Shown here in pieces: positions 1-10,777 of a DNA stretch of 64,000 bases (position 1 is its first letter; every line of letters begins with the position of its first letter). The stretch lies in contig WHVD01000123.1 in assembly GCA_015178975.1 (NCBI GenBank), positions 1 to 64,000 on the forward strand. Reading direction: 5' to 3'. A model generated the notes under the pieces. That model was not told the origin of the DNA. It saw only the letters and a list, made by a program, of their open reading frames with translations, and made no database searches. Made by a program: the position numbers and the translations under genes. This stretch comes from Hysterangium stoloniferum. Its lineage: Eukaryota; Basidiomycota; Agaricomycetes; Hysterangiales; Hysterangiaceae.

Positions 1-649
1 CAATCCGGCGAAGCAGAAAACGAACTAATGACGCTCAAGATGAAGGACAATCAACGAGTTTCCGATTATCTCGTCAAGTTCAATACCCTCGCCGCACGAT
101 GTGGATGGGACGATTCCGCCCTCAGGCACCATTTCTATATGGGACTTCCGTCACGCCTTAAAGACGAAATCTGCAAAGATGGGAAGCCAAAAACTCTCCA
201 ACTCATGCGGATGAAAGCTCAAACATCCGATGCCCGTTATTGGGAACGAAAAGCCGAGGTCTCTCGAGAGAACCCGACGGAACGTTCTCAGAACAACAAG
301 GCGTCGACTAGCAAGTCTTCCGGCAACAACTCAGGCAATAATACCGGCTCTGGCACTAATACTGGCAAATCAAATTCCGACCGGAAGAAAGACAAGAAAT
401 CCAACAAGGAAAAACAGTCAACTTCCGACAAACCCGACATTTCCCATTTGTTGGGTACCGACGGTAAACTAACCCTGAAGGAAAAACAACGGCGTATGGA
501 CAACGACCTCTGCCTTTTCTGCCGGAAAAGGCGGACAAAAGGTTTCCGACTGTACCGTTAAATCTAGCTCTTCCAAGGCTCGCGCGGCAACTTCCACTAC
601 GACTACAACGTCTAAGGATAAACCCGCCACGGAGTCGAAAAAAGAGTAA
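1..649 (+). pseudogene. Gag, N-terminally cut by window edge, frameshifted in the zinc knuckle
   Basis: The frame is open from base 1. It resembles a retrotransposon Gag: a helical part (residues around VSDYLVKFNTLAARCGW), a basic Ser/Asn-rich linker, then a CCHC-type knuckle. The knuckle starts CLFC at about 511-522, but the frame then changes. Reading one base later from about 523 gives GKGGQKVSDC and runs in frame to a TAA at 647-649. One extra base near 522-523 explains this. The knuckle has Gln where His is usual. The frame entered after the shift is the pol frame, so a programmed +1 shift is a less likely alternative; its position inside the knuckle argues for a mutation. Confidence 0.8.
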
Positions 650-3600
650 GCAACCCTCCTGGAATCTGCACGGACAGAGGGTTGCGTTGACTCTCTCCGT
701 GTCTCTGAGGTTGTCCGTCTCAACGCGTCCGCTCTCTCTAATCCCGATTCATTATTTGTAAAACTTGTCTCTGACTTTCTTGGAAATTTAGTGTTCCGAG
801 CTCTAATAGATTCCGGCTCCACACACTGTTTTGTAGATACCACCTTTGCCACGAAACATAATCTGAAACTCCATTCTGTTCCCGCAATTTCCTTGCGTTT
901 GTTTGACAGCACTAGCAATACGGCAATTACTCAAGCCTGCGACATGTCTATCCGGTTCCCTTGTGGAACATCCCAGACGGTTACATTTTTCGTAACACAG
1001 TTGGACTCTAGCTGTTCGGCAGTTCTTGGATACAACTGGCTCACCCGATATAATCCGTTGATTGACTGGGTATTGGGCAGTATTACTTTCCGGACTCCCG
1101 ACACTTCCGTTCCTCCTGCAGCGTCTTTTCCGGCCAACGCCTTTTCGGCATCAACGGCACCTCCGGCTTCTACCGAGACTTCCGAGCCTCCAAAAATCTC
1201 TCTCATCAACGCTTCGGCATTTGTTAGGGCGAGTAAACTGGATGGCTCGCAATGTTTTTCGATCAGCTTAAAAGTTGATGAAGCATCTGGATGTTTTGCG
1301 ACTCCAGAATTATCTGAGCTAAAAGCCGATCTGGAAGGAGTTCCCGAAAAATACCATGATTTCGCGGACATTTTCAGTAAGCAAAAAGCTGACAGGCTTG
1401 CACCACATAGGCCCTACGACTTAAAAATCGATATTGAGCCCGGTTCAAACCCTCCATTAGGACCTATTTACCCATTATCCCAATCGGAACTTTCGTCTAT
1501 TCGGGAGTTCCTGGATGAACATTTGTCGATAGGTTTTATCCGTCCCTCAAAGTCTCCGTATGGAGCACCCGTCCTTTTCGTCCGTAAAAAGGATGGCTCC
1601 CTTCGACTCTGTGTCAATTTCAGAGGGTTAAATTCCATCACACGGAAAGATAAGTATCCACTCCCACTCGTTACCGACTTACTCGACGCCCCACGGAAAG
1701 CTGGAATTTACACAAAAATAGACCTCAAACACGCCTATCATTTGGTCCGAATTGCCGAGGGTGACGAATGGAAAACTGCTTTTCGGACTCGCTATGGATC
1801 CTTTGAATGGTTGGTTATGCCGTTCGGCCTTACCAACGCCCCTTCCGCTTTTCAACGTTTTGTTAATGATATATTTTCCGACATGCTTGACGTATGTGTT
1901 ATAGTCTATTTGGATGACATTTTGGTATTTTCCGAGGATCCCGCTCTTCACGATGAACAGGTCCGTGAAGTCTTCCGAAGACTCCGTAAAAATGGTCTTT
2001 TCGCCAACGGTAAAAAATGTTATTTCGACATGGATTCTATTGAATACTTAGGTTTCATCATCGGCCCTGATGGTCTCCGTATGGATGAAACCAAGGTTCA
2101 AGTTGTCCGTGACTGGCCCGAACCACGGAAGGTCAAGGACATTCAATCATTTTTAGGTTTCGCCAACTTTTACCGTCGTTTTATTCGGAACTACTCGGAT
2201 ATTACAGTACCGCTCACTCGTCTTACCCGTAAAACTCAACCATGGGTTTTTGACGATAAATGCCGCTCCGCTTTCCAGACTTTGAAAAATGCTTTCACTT
2301 CGGCCCCAATTCTTTCCCATTGGAAACCTGATTTTCCGATTATTGTGGAAACCGATGCTTCCGATTATGCAATTGCCGCGATTCTTTCCATTCAAGAGTC
2401 CGACGGTGAAATTCATCCGGTCGCATTTCTTTCTCGGACACTTTCAGTATCCAAACTCAATTACGACGTTCATGATAAGGAACTTTTGGCAATTTTTGAA
2501 GCTTTCAAACATTGGTGCCATTATCTCGAAGGTTCCGCAACTCCCGTTGACGTCGTTACCGATCACAAAAATCTCGAATATTTTTCTACCACTAAACTTT
2601 TAACCCGCCGGCAGGCCCGTTGGTCTGAATTTCTTTCCGCTTTCAACATGATTATCCGTTTCCGACCCGGACGTCTTGGTGGAAAACCAGATGCCATGAC
2701 TCGACGATGGGACGTCTATCCTAAAGAGGGGGAAAGTAACTACGCTGTTGTTAATCCACATAACCTGAAACCGGTTTTTACAATGCAACAACTTTCCGCA
2801 TCTATCCGAGCAACTTCCCTTTACTATCCAATTATGCGTAGCGTCATGATTATGGACATTGAGCAATTACATCAAGATATCCTTTCCGCACTCACTTCCA
2901 ACCCGGCCCTCAAGCCACATTTAGACATTCCCGACAATCCCAACCAACCCCGATGGTCACAAGACTCTCAAGGTTTTATCCGTCTCGATGGACGTATCTA
3001 CGTTCCAGATTCCGACAATATCCGACTCCGCGTACTTCAGTATAAACACGATCATCCAATCTCCGGACATTACGGCATCAACAATACTCTTGGTTTAATC
3101 CGTAGAGAATATACTTGGCCCAACCTCCGAGATTTCGTAACTCAGTTCTGTAAGTCATGCACCACCTGCTTACACTCCAAAACCCAGAGGCATAAGCCGT
3201 ATGGCCTTCTCAAGCAACTCCCGATACCAGAAAAACCTTGGAATTCAATTTCCATGGATTTTATCGAACAACTCCCGACTTCCGAAGGCTTTACATCCAT
3301 TCTAGTCGTTGTGGACCGATTCTCGAAACAAGGCATTTTCATACCCACTCATGATACAATCACGTCCCTACAATTAGCGGAACTTTTCATTATTCACGTA
3401 TTTTCCAAACACGGAGTTCCATCTCACGTAACTTCCGATCGAGGCTCCAAGTTCGTCTCCCATTTCTTCCAGGCCCTCGGAAAAGCCCTCGACATGAAAC
3501 TACACTTCACCTCGGGATATCACCTGGAAGGTGATGGACAAACAGAACGCGTTAATCAAACACTGGAACAATATCTCCGCATCTATTGTAATTATCAACA

Positions 3601-4336
3601 GGACAACTGGAAATCCCTTCTTCTGATCGCGGAATTCGCCTACAATAACTCCCCGAATGCAACCACCGGCATATCTCCCTTCTTCGCCAATAAAGGCTAT
3701 AATCTGAATCTCACAGTACATTCTGAACGAGATTTGGCTTCGGTCCGTGCTCACGAATTTATTACCGATCTAGACGAATTACATCAAGAACTTCGGAAAG
3801 CTATTTCTTCCGCACAGGAACATTATCAACGTTCCGCGGACAAAAACAGGATCCCGCCTCCTAATTTTAAAGTTGGTGATCAGGTTTTTGTAAAAGCTCA
3901 ATTCTTCCGTACTACCCGACCTTCTAAAAAACTCGCTGAGAAATTCTTAGGACCTTTTGAAATTATAGCACAAGCCGGTTCACTTTCATGGACTCTCCGT
4001 CTTCCCGACAGTATGCGAGCAGTCCACCCCGTTTTCCACGTTTCCATGTTAGAACCTTGTGTTCCTAACTCATTCCCGGAACGTATTCAACCTCCGTCCC
4101 CTCCGGTCATCATTGATGGAGAACCCGAATTTGAAGTTTCTGAAATATTGGATTCTAAAATCGACAATCGCCGACGTACTTGTAAATTGCTCTATTTAGT
4201 TAAATGGGCAGGTTATGAAGGTACCGACGAGGAAACTTCATGGATATTGGCCACGGAACTTGGACATGCTATGGAAATTGTTACTGACTTCCACACGGCT
4301 TATCCAGGCAAACCCGGACCTTTATCATCACACTAA
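650..4336 (+). CDS. Pol polyprotein: protease, RT, RNase H, integrase, chromodomain
   Basis: The frame is open from just after the TAA at 647-649 to a TAA at 4334-4336. No ATG is apparent near its beginning, which suits expression as a Gag-Pol fusion. Residues are numbered from base 791. The protease motif LIDSGSTH is at the start. The RT active site YLDD is at 373-376. The RNase H Asp in ETDAS is at about 522. Integrase has an H-H-C-C finger followed by D823, D883 and E919 (spacing D-35-E). A GPF module with HPVFHVSML follows, then a chromodomain (YLVKWAGYE) at about 1110-1165. All key catalytic residues are present, so pol looks intact apart from its uncoupling from gag. It carries out reverse transcription and integration. 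Confidence 0.95.
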   Translation, partial: ATLLESARTEGCVDSLRVSEVVRLNASALSNPDSLFVKLVSDFLGNLVFRALIDSGSTHCFVDTTFATKHNLKLHSVPAISLRLFDSTSNTAITQACDMSIRFPCGTSQTVTFFVTQLDSSCSAVLGYNWLTRYNPLIDWVLGSITFRTPDTSVPPAASFPANAFSASTAPPASTETSEPPKISLINASAFVRASKLDGSQCFSISLKVDEASGCFATPELSELKADLEGVPEKYHDFADIFSKQKADRLAPHRPYDLKIDIEPGSNPPLGPIYPLSQSELSSIREFLDEHLSIGFIRPSKSPYGAPVLFVRKKDGSLRLCVNFRGLNSITRKDKYPLPLVTDLLDAPRKAGIYTKIDLKHAYHLVRIAEGDEWKTAFRTRYGSFEWLVMPFGLTNAPSAFQRFVNDIFSDMLDVCVIVYLDDILVFSEDPALHDEQVREVFRRLRKNGLFANGKKCYFDMDSIEYLGFIIGPDGLRMDETKVQVVRDWPEPRKVKDIQSFLGFANFYRRFIRNYSDITVPLTRLTRKTQPWVFDDKCRSAFQTLKNAFTSAPILSHWKPDFPIIVETDASDYAIAAILSIQESDGEIHPVAFLSRTLSVSKLNYDVHDKELLAIFEAFKHWCHYLEGSATPVDVVTDHKNLEYFSTTKLLTRRQARWSEFLSAFNMIIRFRPGRLGGKPDAMTRRWDVYPKEGESNYAVVNPHNLKPVFTMQQLSASIRATSLYYPIMRSVMIMDIEQLHQDILSALTSNPALKPHLDIPDNPNQPRWSQDSQGFIRLDGRIYVPDSDNIRLRVLQYKHDHPISGHYGINNTLGLIRREYTWPNLRDFVTQFCKSCTTCLHSKTQRHKPYGLLKQLPIPEKPWNSISMDFIEQLPTSEGFTSILVVVDRFSKQGIFIPTHDTITSLQLAELFIIHVFSKHGVPSHVTSDRGSKFVSHFFQALGKALDMKLHFTSGYHLEGDGQTERVNQTLEQYLRIYCNYQQDNWKSLLLIAEFAYNNSPNATTGISPFFANKGYNLNLTVHSERDLASVRAHEFITDLDELHQELRKAISSAQEHYQRSADKNRIPPPNFKVGDQVFVKAQFFRTTRPSKKLAEKFLGPFEIIAQAGSLSWTLRLPDSMRAVHPVFHVSMLEPCVPNSFPERIQPPSPPVIIDGEPEFEVSEILDSKIDNRRRTCKLLYLVKWAGYEGTDEETSWILATELGHAMEIVTDFHTAYPGKPGPLSSH

Positions 4337-4424
4337 TCCTTCTGTTCTTTTCTGTTCAGTTTCCGACACTTCCGTTTTCACACTCGTTTTAGGTTTTGCA
4401 AGTCAAAAAAAAATATTATTAAAT

Positions 4425-5579
4425 CTATCTCAAAGTCTCTGACACCCCAAATCCACCTTCCGTCCCAACCTCCGGCTCTTCAGCAATTTCCGCACTTTCC
4501 ACCATATCCTGTACCTCTTCATCTTCACTCTCTGATTCTTCCGGCTCTTTTCCCGACCCCCATCTCCGCTCCACACACTCCGCCAATGGATCGTTCGGCT
4601 GGTTTTTCGCCTTATCGGCAAATCGTTCGGATACCGCGATTACACCGATACTAACCATCATCTTCTCCAGGAAATCGTTTTGCCTCCGGAAATTCCGGAC
4701 CAATGAACGGAAACCTTTCTCCTGGATATCATTATGACGATCCATTGTATCCTTCATTTTTATGACTTCCGTCCCGATAAAAACCAATGCATCGACGGTT
4801 TCCTTGAGAAGCTCAATGCCTGTACTATCCGTTTTCGACGTTTCAGTTTCCGTAGCTTTGGCCGCTCCTGAACTTCCCGCGTCGTTAGTTTTCGGAGTCT
4901 TCTCACCTTTCGGAACCCTTTTTGAGGCAAGGGTGCACGGAAGTTTGAGAACCGCGCAGGGATAGCAAGTTCCGCCCCATTTTACCTTCTGTTTCCAACA
5001 CGTCATGTTCCGTATGGAACATCGATAACATGGAGTTTCATGGACGACTTCCATTCGTTCCGGAGCTTTGACTTTTGGTTTCTGTTTCGAAAGTTAAACG
5101 ACTACCGATCCCAGTACAGATACACTCACTTTAGGACTCGAAGGCCCAACTTCTCCCTCTACTTCCACCTCCATGGCTTTTCGCTGTACGCAACAGTTAT
5201 CGGTTGTAACCACGGAAATCTATGGAATCGGACTCACCTTTCCTTCCCTTACCTCCTTACGTTTTTCCGCCACCTCAGCTTCTTGTTGTTTCTTCACTTC
5301 TTCTTCCTTCAACCTCCGATCCTCCATCACTTTCCGTAACCTCGCCAACTCTTTTTCCTTTTCCACCTTCGCCCGCTCCAATTCCCGTTTTTCCGCCTCT
5401 TCCGCATCTTTCAACTCCTGCATCAACGCTCTTTCCTCCTCCTCCTGTCGTCGCTTCAACTCCTCCATTTTCTGGCGTTTTTGTTGAAGTTCTGCGACCT
5501 TCGACATCTTTGGAAGTACGGATATTTCGGTATCTGAGTCTTCCGGGGTAGTGATGAACAACGGCCGACGAATCGACAT
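4425..5579 (-). CDS. Antisense three-exon gene: coiled coil plus Zn2Cys6-spaced cluster
   Basis: Three ORF pieces join in frame through two consensus introns. Exon 1 is 5579-5238, exon 2 is 5183-5130 (54 nt) and exon 3 is 5081-4425. Intron 1 is 5237-5184 (54 nt) and intron 2 is 5129-5082 (48 nt); both begin GTGAGT and end CAG, and all splice phases are 0. The product is 350 aa. Residues ~25-114 are a Glu/Lys/Arg-rich coiled coil. Cysteines at 150, 153, 160, 171, 174 and 181 have the spacing C-X2-C-X6-C-X10-C-X2-C-X6-C, as in fungal Zn2Cys6 clusters. The C-terminus is acidic. It converges on pol with 88 bp between stop codons and would be transcribed from the LTR side. A role in DNA binding or dimerisation is inferred from the architecture; the family is not recognised by name. 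Confidence 0.8.
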
Positions 5580-5751
5580 ACAAGTTGTGGTTGAAGAAAC
5601 AAAAACGTTAAATTCGAATATTTGGAGGTTTTTATACTCAGAATAACAGCCGAAACTCTCACCTCCATATTTGCGTAAATTTCACGACACATAACAATCA
5701 GCCGTCGCTTCAAACACTTAGTACCTAATCGCCTCTATGGGATTTCGGCCT

Positions 5752-5761
5752 AACAGGGGGG
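5752..5761 (+). other. Probable polypurine tract
   Basis: AACAGGGGGG ends three bases before the LTR TG. Position and purine content fit the plus-strand primer of an LTR retrotransposon. Confidence 0.5.
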
Positions 5762-5764
5762 TAC

Positions 5765-6327
5765 TGTTACGACCCGTTCCCGGATGTTTCAATATCCGAC
5801 TTCCGATCTCCCACTTTCAATATCCGGTATCTGACTACAGAACATCATAGTTACCGTATCATCCGCGTTCTTCGTTTGTTCCGCATTTGGTAATTTGTCT
5901 GTTGACAAGTATTCACTCGTTTGTTGTTGTATTCCCGTCTCGGAATATTGTCTTCATAATATGTCTTATTGTATTTCCGTTTTAAGAACACTTCCGTTTC
6001 CGTCTTATTATGGTCTCAGTTTGTAGTACAATAATGAGTAGACTTATATTAGTTTCCGCGAATTTGTACTTTACTTTAGATCTGATATCGACTTAGTTTC
6101 TTATTCCTCCTCCCGTCTTTCTGTATGCTCGATATTCGGAACTCTTCGGAACTCTGAATATCCATATCTTCCGTTGTTAGTTCACTTCCGAAATTAAGGA
6201 CATTGAGCGTTTGTGTAGAGGCGCAGCACATAAGCTGAAGCTGACGTCCTGACCCTATCTACAAGTTTCCGACTTCCCGGTGACTTCCCGATAGTTCCCG
6301 AATAAGTTCCCGACACGGCACTTAACA
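5765..6327 (+). repeat. 3' LTR of the Ty3/gypsy element, 563 bp
   Basis: It begins TGTTACGACC and ends GGCACTTAACA. The edges are fixed by the inverted solo LTR at 6532-7094, which has the same length and ends. By eye the two differ at about nine sites, at least seven of them CpG to TpG or CpA. Confidence 0.93.
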
Positions 6328-9126
6328 GATAGGCATAATATTCACATTGGGTCACCTTCCGACTTTTATCTTCATCTTCACCTTCTTCATCCTGCTGTCC
6401 AGGCTGGGGCTGCCAATTTTGATTGGCATAGGGAATGTCCCATGACCAACCACACTCACCCCTGGGAAAGAGCATGACATAATGAAGGGGTGTATAAATG
6501 GCTTGTGCATCATGGACATGATGGAACTGGCTGTTAAGTGCCGTGTCGGGAACTTATTCCGGAACTATCGGGAAGTCACCGGGAAGTCGGAAACTTGTAG
6601 ATAGGGTCAGGACGTCGGCTTCAGCTTATGTGCTGCACCTCTACGCAAACGCTCAATGTCCTTAATTTCGGAAGTGAACTAACAACGGAAGATATGGATA
6701 TTCAGAGTTCCGAAGAGTTCCGAATATCGAGCATACAGAAAGACGGGAGGAGGAATAAGAAACTAAGTCGATATCAGATCTAAAGTAAAGTACAAATTCG
6801 CGGAAACTAATATAAGTCTACTCGTTATTGTACTACAAACTGAGACCATAATAAGACGGAAACGGAAGTGTTCTTAAAACGGAAATACAATAAGACATAT
6901 TAGGAAGACAATATTCCGAGACGGGAATACAACAACAAACGAGTGAATACTTGTCAACAGACAAATTACCAAATGCGGAACAAACGAAGAACGCGGATGA
7001 TACGGTAACTATGATGTTCCGTAGTCGGATACCGGATATTGAAAGTGGGAGATCGGAAGTCGGATATTGAAACATCCAGGAACGGGTCGTAACACTGGCC
7101 CCCTCTCCTCTGAACAATAATATCCCTTGGGTCACCAGGGAGAATGAGTGCAAGTTCATCACCAGTTGGAAGATTGTACCGTCTGGGATCATTAAAAGCT
7201 TTGTAGCTCAGCCTGACATGTAGCCTTGGAGTCTCTGCCTGTGTCCTCAATCGCTCATGTGCCTGGCGATAGAGTTGTATAAAGGGATTGTATTGCTCTA
7301 TCATATCTTGCAAGTCAGAAAAAGTTTGGTTATTTAAGTTTCTATTTGCCCTATGATTCTGCCTCTGCTGAAATGCCTGCCTCAGTCCATCCTCCTGTGC
7401 CAATGCAGGATCATGGATGTAAAGTTGAGCATAACTATGTGATACACCTTCTCCATAAGGAATCAAGGAACCATGCTGGTGATACAATTCACCATGAATT
7501 TTAAAGACATATGGACCACCACCACCTTGCAAGACAGACTCATCCAAATTGACACCCAGTGATGTAAATGCAAATGCATTATTATAGGCACGAATATTCT
7601 TGAGAAATTCTTTGCTATTGTCTGTATTACCCTCCAGGAGAGACCTTAAAGTGTGAGGGACTGGCTCAAGTATTGGGAGGGCCACCTTTCCTCACTTGCA
7701 ACACTTGCCAAATTTTGGATGTGTCTTAGAGCTATTTGAAACACACATCCATCCAGTGCAAAGCTCCACAGTCTGAACACTGTATGTCCATGCGTCCCAA
7801 GTCATGTCTTTGAAACCTATCCTCCACAACTGGTTGCCGTCCAATGGGTAATTGTGGAATGGGAGGTGGAGGTGGAGGCATGGCTGCAGGCTGTGGAATG
7901 GCTGGAGGTGGGGGCATGGCAGGAGGTGGAATAGCTGGAGGTGGGGGCATGGCAGGAGGTGGAACCCATTGTAGCTGTGGTTGTACAGCTGCATTTGCTG
8001 CTGGCTGTGGAATAGCTGGAGGTGGTGGCATGACAGCAGGTGGGGGAGGCATGGCAGGAGGTGGAACCCATTGCAGCTGTGGTTGTACAGCTGCATTTGC
8101 TGCTGGCTGACCATGCTGAATAGGTGGTCCTGGTTGCAGAGATGGATGGTGGTGGTGCTGTGGTGGTGCCAATTGCAATATAGGTACCTGTGGGGCTGCA
8201 TGCCTAGGTGGATGGTGGTGCTGTGGTGGTTCCCATTGTAAATTAGGCACCTGTGGAGCTACATGGCTGAGTGGATGGTGGTGCTGTGGTACCCATTGTA
8301 AATTAGGCACTTGTGGAGCTACATGGCTAGGTGGATGGTGGTGCTGTGGTGGTGCCAATTGTAAAATGGCTGTCTCTGGTTGTACAGCTATATTTACATT
8401 TGTATGTGCCTGTGGTTGTTGAAGTATATTTGCATTTACATGTGTATGCCCAGAAGGTTGCAAGGCTGCTTGTAGAGCTTGAGCCTGAGCACACATGGCA
8501 GCCACTGCAGCAGAGCCAAGTGGGGGCACAGCTTGATTTGCAGGTGCATGTGGATTCTGTGGAGGAGGCTGCAATGGTGGCAGAGGTGCAGGAGGATTTC
8601 TACCATGGTGAGACATTACTGCAGGATGCCCAGGAACCAACAATGGATTATTATGAGATGGGCCTGCAACCACTGGAGGTTGAGGAGGCAATGGTTGTTG
8701 AGTTATATTTTTATTTGCACATTTATGGTGAGAAGGTTGCAAGGTTGCTTGTAGAGCTTGAGCCTGAGCATGCATGGCAGCCACTACAGCAGAGCCAAGT
8801 GGGGGTGGCACAGCTTGATTTGCAGGTACATGTGGATTCTGTGGAGGAGGCTGCAATGGTGGCAGAGGTGCAGGAGGATGTCTACCATGGTGAGGCATTA
8901 CTGCAGGATGCCCAGGAACCAAAAATGGATCATCATGAGATGGGCCTGCAACTGCTGGAGGATGTAGGAATGGTTGAGGAGGTGGTGGGGGATACATATC
9001 ATGTAACTGATTCTGCATATCAGAACGCTCACGGCGGATAGTTGGAGAGGTCATTTGCAAACGCTGCCTACACTCTTCATCTCACTCCTGCTGACGATGA
9101 CACTCAGGTGTTTGAGGAGGGTCCAT
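6328..9126 (-). pseudogene. Helitron A Rep-helicase, N-terminal part, decayed
   Basis: The family start codon is at 9126-9124. A TGA follows 14 codons later (9084-9082), then a long open stretch from 9060 to 7732 encodes a Pro/His/Gln-rich region and the zinc module beginning CSDCGALHWMD. Relative to copy B, a small indel near 7740 shifts the frame, and a TGA replaces the Gln codon after KCCK near 7690. The Helitron_like_N region follows (LPILEPVPHTLRSL, then FKIHGELYHQ) to 7095. A solo LTR interrupts it at 6532-7094. The last fragment, 6531-6328, encodes the LFPRGE/WSWDIPYAN stretch. No Rep active site or helicase from this copy is in the window. Confidence 0.85.
6532..7094 (-). mobile_element. 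Solo LTR of the same Ty3/gypsy family, inverted
   Basis: The 563-bp sequence is the reverse complement of the LTR at 5765-6327. It is flanked by a perfect 5-bp target duplication, CTGGC, at 6527-6531 and 7095-7099. The uninterrupted site is seen in Helitron B near 16541-16560. No internal sequence remains, as expected after LTR-LTR recombination. Confidence 0.96.
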
Positions 9127-10230
9127 AATAGATGGTTCAGCTAAGCTGGGAGAGTAGACAGCTGGGGCAGAGGGAATGTGAAAAGCAGATGAGTCTATAA
9201 AAAAGAAGGTCCCAAAAGGTATTAACAATTGACAGCAGCATAAGCCAATGGCACAAACCCACTTATGAGCAATAGAATGATCTCAAGATGTGTGCAGCCA
9301 AATCAGGAGGCAAGACAAATACAGGAAATGCACTGGAAATGAATTATTTGATTGTTAAAATATAAAGATAAAAACTGGAATTCACCTTTAAAATCGTCCT
9401 GATTATTAGAAAGCAGTGACAAATAATAGGAGGAGTAGAAGAATGAGGAAATGGGAAGAGCAGATAAATCCAAAGAAAAGTCCAGTCAAATATTGGAGAG
9501 AATGAGTTCCTAAAATAAATATTAAACAATTTTATGCTAAGGAAGAGCACCCAAAATAACATACCGGGAGATTTCTCAAAGGGGAAAGAATAGGTGACAG
9601 GGCAAAAAGTGACCAACTATTATGAAATTTATTTTAATTTATTAAACAAACCAAACAATCAAGCCAAGACTCACCTCGTGCCTTAAAAAGCACTCAACAG
9701 CAGAGGAGGAATGTAGAAATTGAGCAGGGAGAGAGGGATTGAAGCAAAATATACTAAAATGGTCCAAAAAAGCATAGAAAAAGAGATTAAATATTGGATA
9801 GCAATGTAAACAGATCACAAACACACCTGAAGAGTCTATTCCCAAATTTAGAGCCAGAGAGAAGTGCAGAAAGAGGCCAATTGTGACTGCATATATATTA
9901 TTTAATGATTAAAGGAGCAGAAATTAATCAAAAGCCAGGACTCACCTTGTACCTTAAGAACAGAGGGAGAATACACCAATTGAGAAGTCAAAGGTAGATG
10001 GAGGGGGATTGAAGCAAAAGATACTAAAATGACCCAAAAAAGGATAGAAAAAGAGATTATATATACTGTATAACAGTGTAAACAGATCACAAACACACCT
10101 GAAGACAGTGTATATCCTTCAGAGATTCTATTTCCAAATTTAGAGTGAGAGAAAAGTGTGGAAAGAGATCAATTCCGGCTGTATATATATTATTTAATCA
10201 TTTAAAAAGCAAAATTATAATAAAATATGA
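9127..10230 (-). other. Helitron A 5' leader: AT-rich, internally repeated, no gene seen
   Basis: At least two diverged modules of roughly 250 bp (about 9650-9900 and 9930-10190) share words such as AAACAGATCACAAACACACC, GACTCACCT and TATATATTATTTAAT. On the minus strand they present repeated AGGTGAGTC-like splice donors. ORFs here are short and unconvincing. Confidence 0.6.
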
Positions 10231-10648
10231 TACAGGACTCAACTGCCTTTAATGAGGACCTAATACCTTACAGAATTAGTTCAAGAGGGGTCCCAAACAA
10301 TACAGGTAGCAGAGGGCCGGGCAGAGGGAGAGGGATGGGAGATAGGAGTGGCAGCCTTGAGGCTTACAGCGGACTTCCGTTGTTCCTCGGCACTTACTGG
10401 AATTGCTCCCGCGCACGTTAAATGACTTGGGTGCTTGCAGAAAAACTCCCACGGTGTCGAAAAAGCTCCTGCGATTGCAAAATTGCATCCACGCTGGCAC
10501 AGAAATGCCTCTGTGCTGACACATCACTTGGTGCTTATGTCATGGTGCCTAGCGGCACCATGACGGGGGCTCGGGCACCTGGCGGCACCCTTGCTCCCAA
10601 AAAAGGAAAACGGGACCCACCACCCACCGTACAACTTTACTTTATATG
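10231..10648 (-). other. Helitron A 5' terminal region
   Basis: A degenerate array of the CTCCCGCG/GCAAAATGC type (about 10390-10520) is followed by GGCACC/GGTGCC-type inverted repeats and the terminal stretch ending TTTATATGA at the junction with unit 1. Confidence 0.6.
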
Positions 10649-10777
10649 ACAAGCCTGGGAACCCTTGCTACGCTGTGGGGCGGTCCCTTCGTGACCTGCC
10701 CCCAAACCCCCCTGCATCCACAACTCTAAAGTATTTCAGAGGTCCTTGTTGTAAAAGAGAAACTGTTAGAACAGAAA

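Larger units (their letters stand above)
1..6327 (+). mobile_element. Ty3/gypsy chromodomain LTR retrotransposon, 5' end outside window
   Basis: The order is gag, protease, reverse transcriptase, RNase H, integrase, chromodomain, an antisense gene, a purine tract and a 563-bp LTR. This order and the C-terminal chromodomain place it among fungal chromovirus-type Ty3/gypsy elements. The 5' LTR and primer binding site lie left of the window. The base after the 3' LTR (6328) continues the reading frame of Helitron A, so the element inserted into that Helitron. Its target duplication cannot be tested because the left flank is missing. gag has a frameshift and a stop separates gag from pol, so this copy may not be active. 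Confidence 0.93.
6328..10648 (-). mobile_element. Unit 0: Helitron A, 3' part displaced by Ty3/gypsy insertion
   Basis: In minus-strand order: 5' end near 10648, GC-rich and hairpin remnants 10648-10231, leader 10230-9127, coding remnant 9126-7095, a nested solo LTR, then coding remnant 6531-6328. The gypsy element cuts the coding sequence at 6327, and the remaining 3' portion would lie left of the window. Confidence 0.82.

Noticed and set aside
469..918. Minus-strand 149-codon ORF over gag-pol, and others within pol
   Set aside because: Overlaps conserved pol coding with no splice or domain support, unlike the antisense gene at 4425-5579.
8331..9041. Plus-strand ORF of 236 codons opposite Helitron A
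   Set aside because: Antisense shadow of the Pro/His-rich coding repeats on the minus strand; not maintained in copies B and C.
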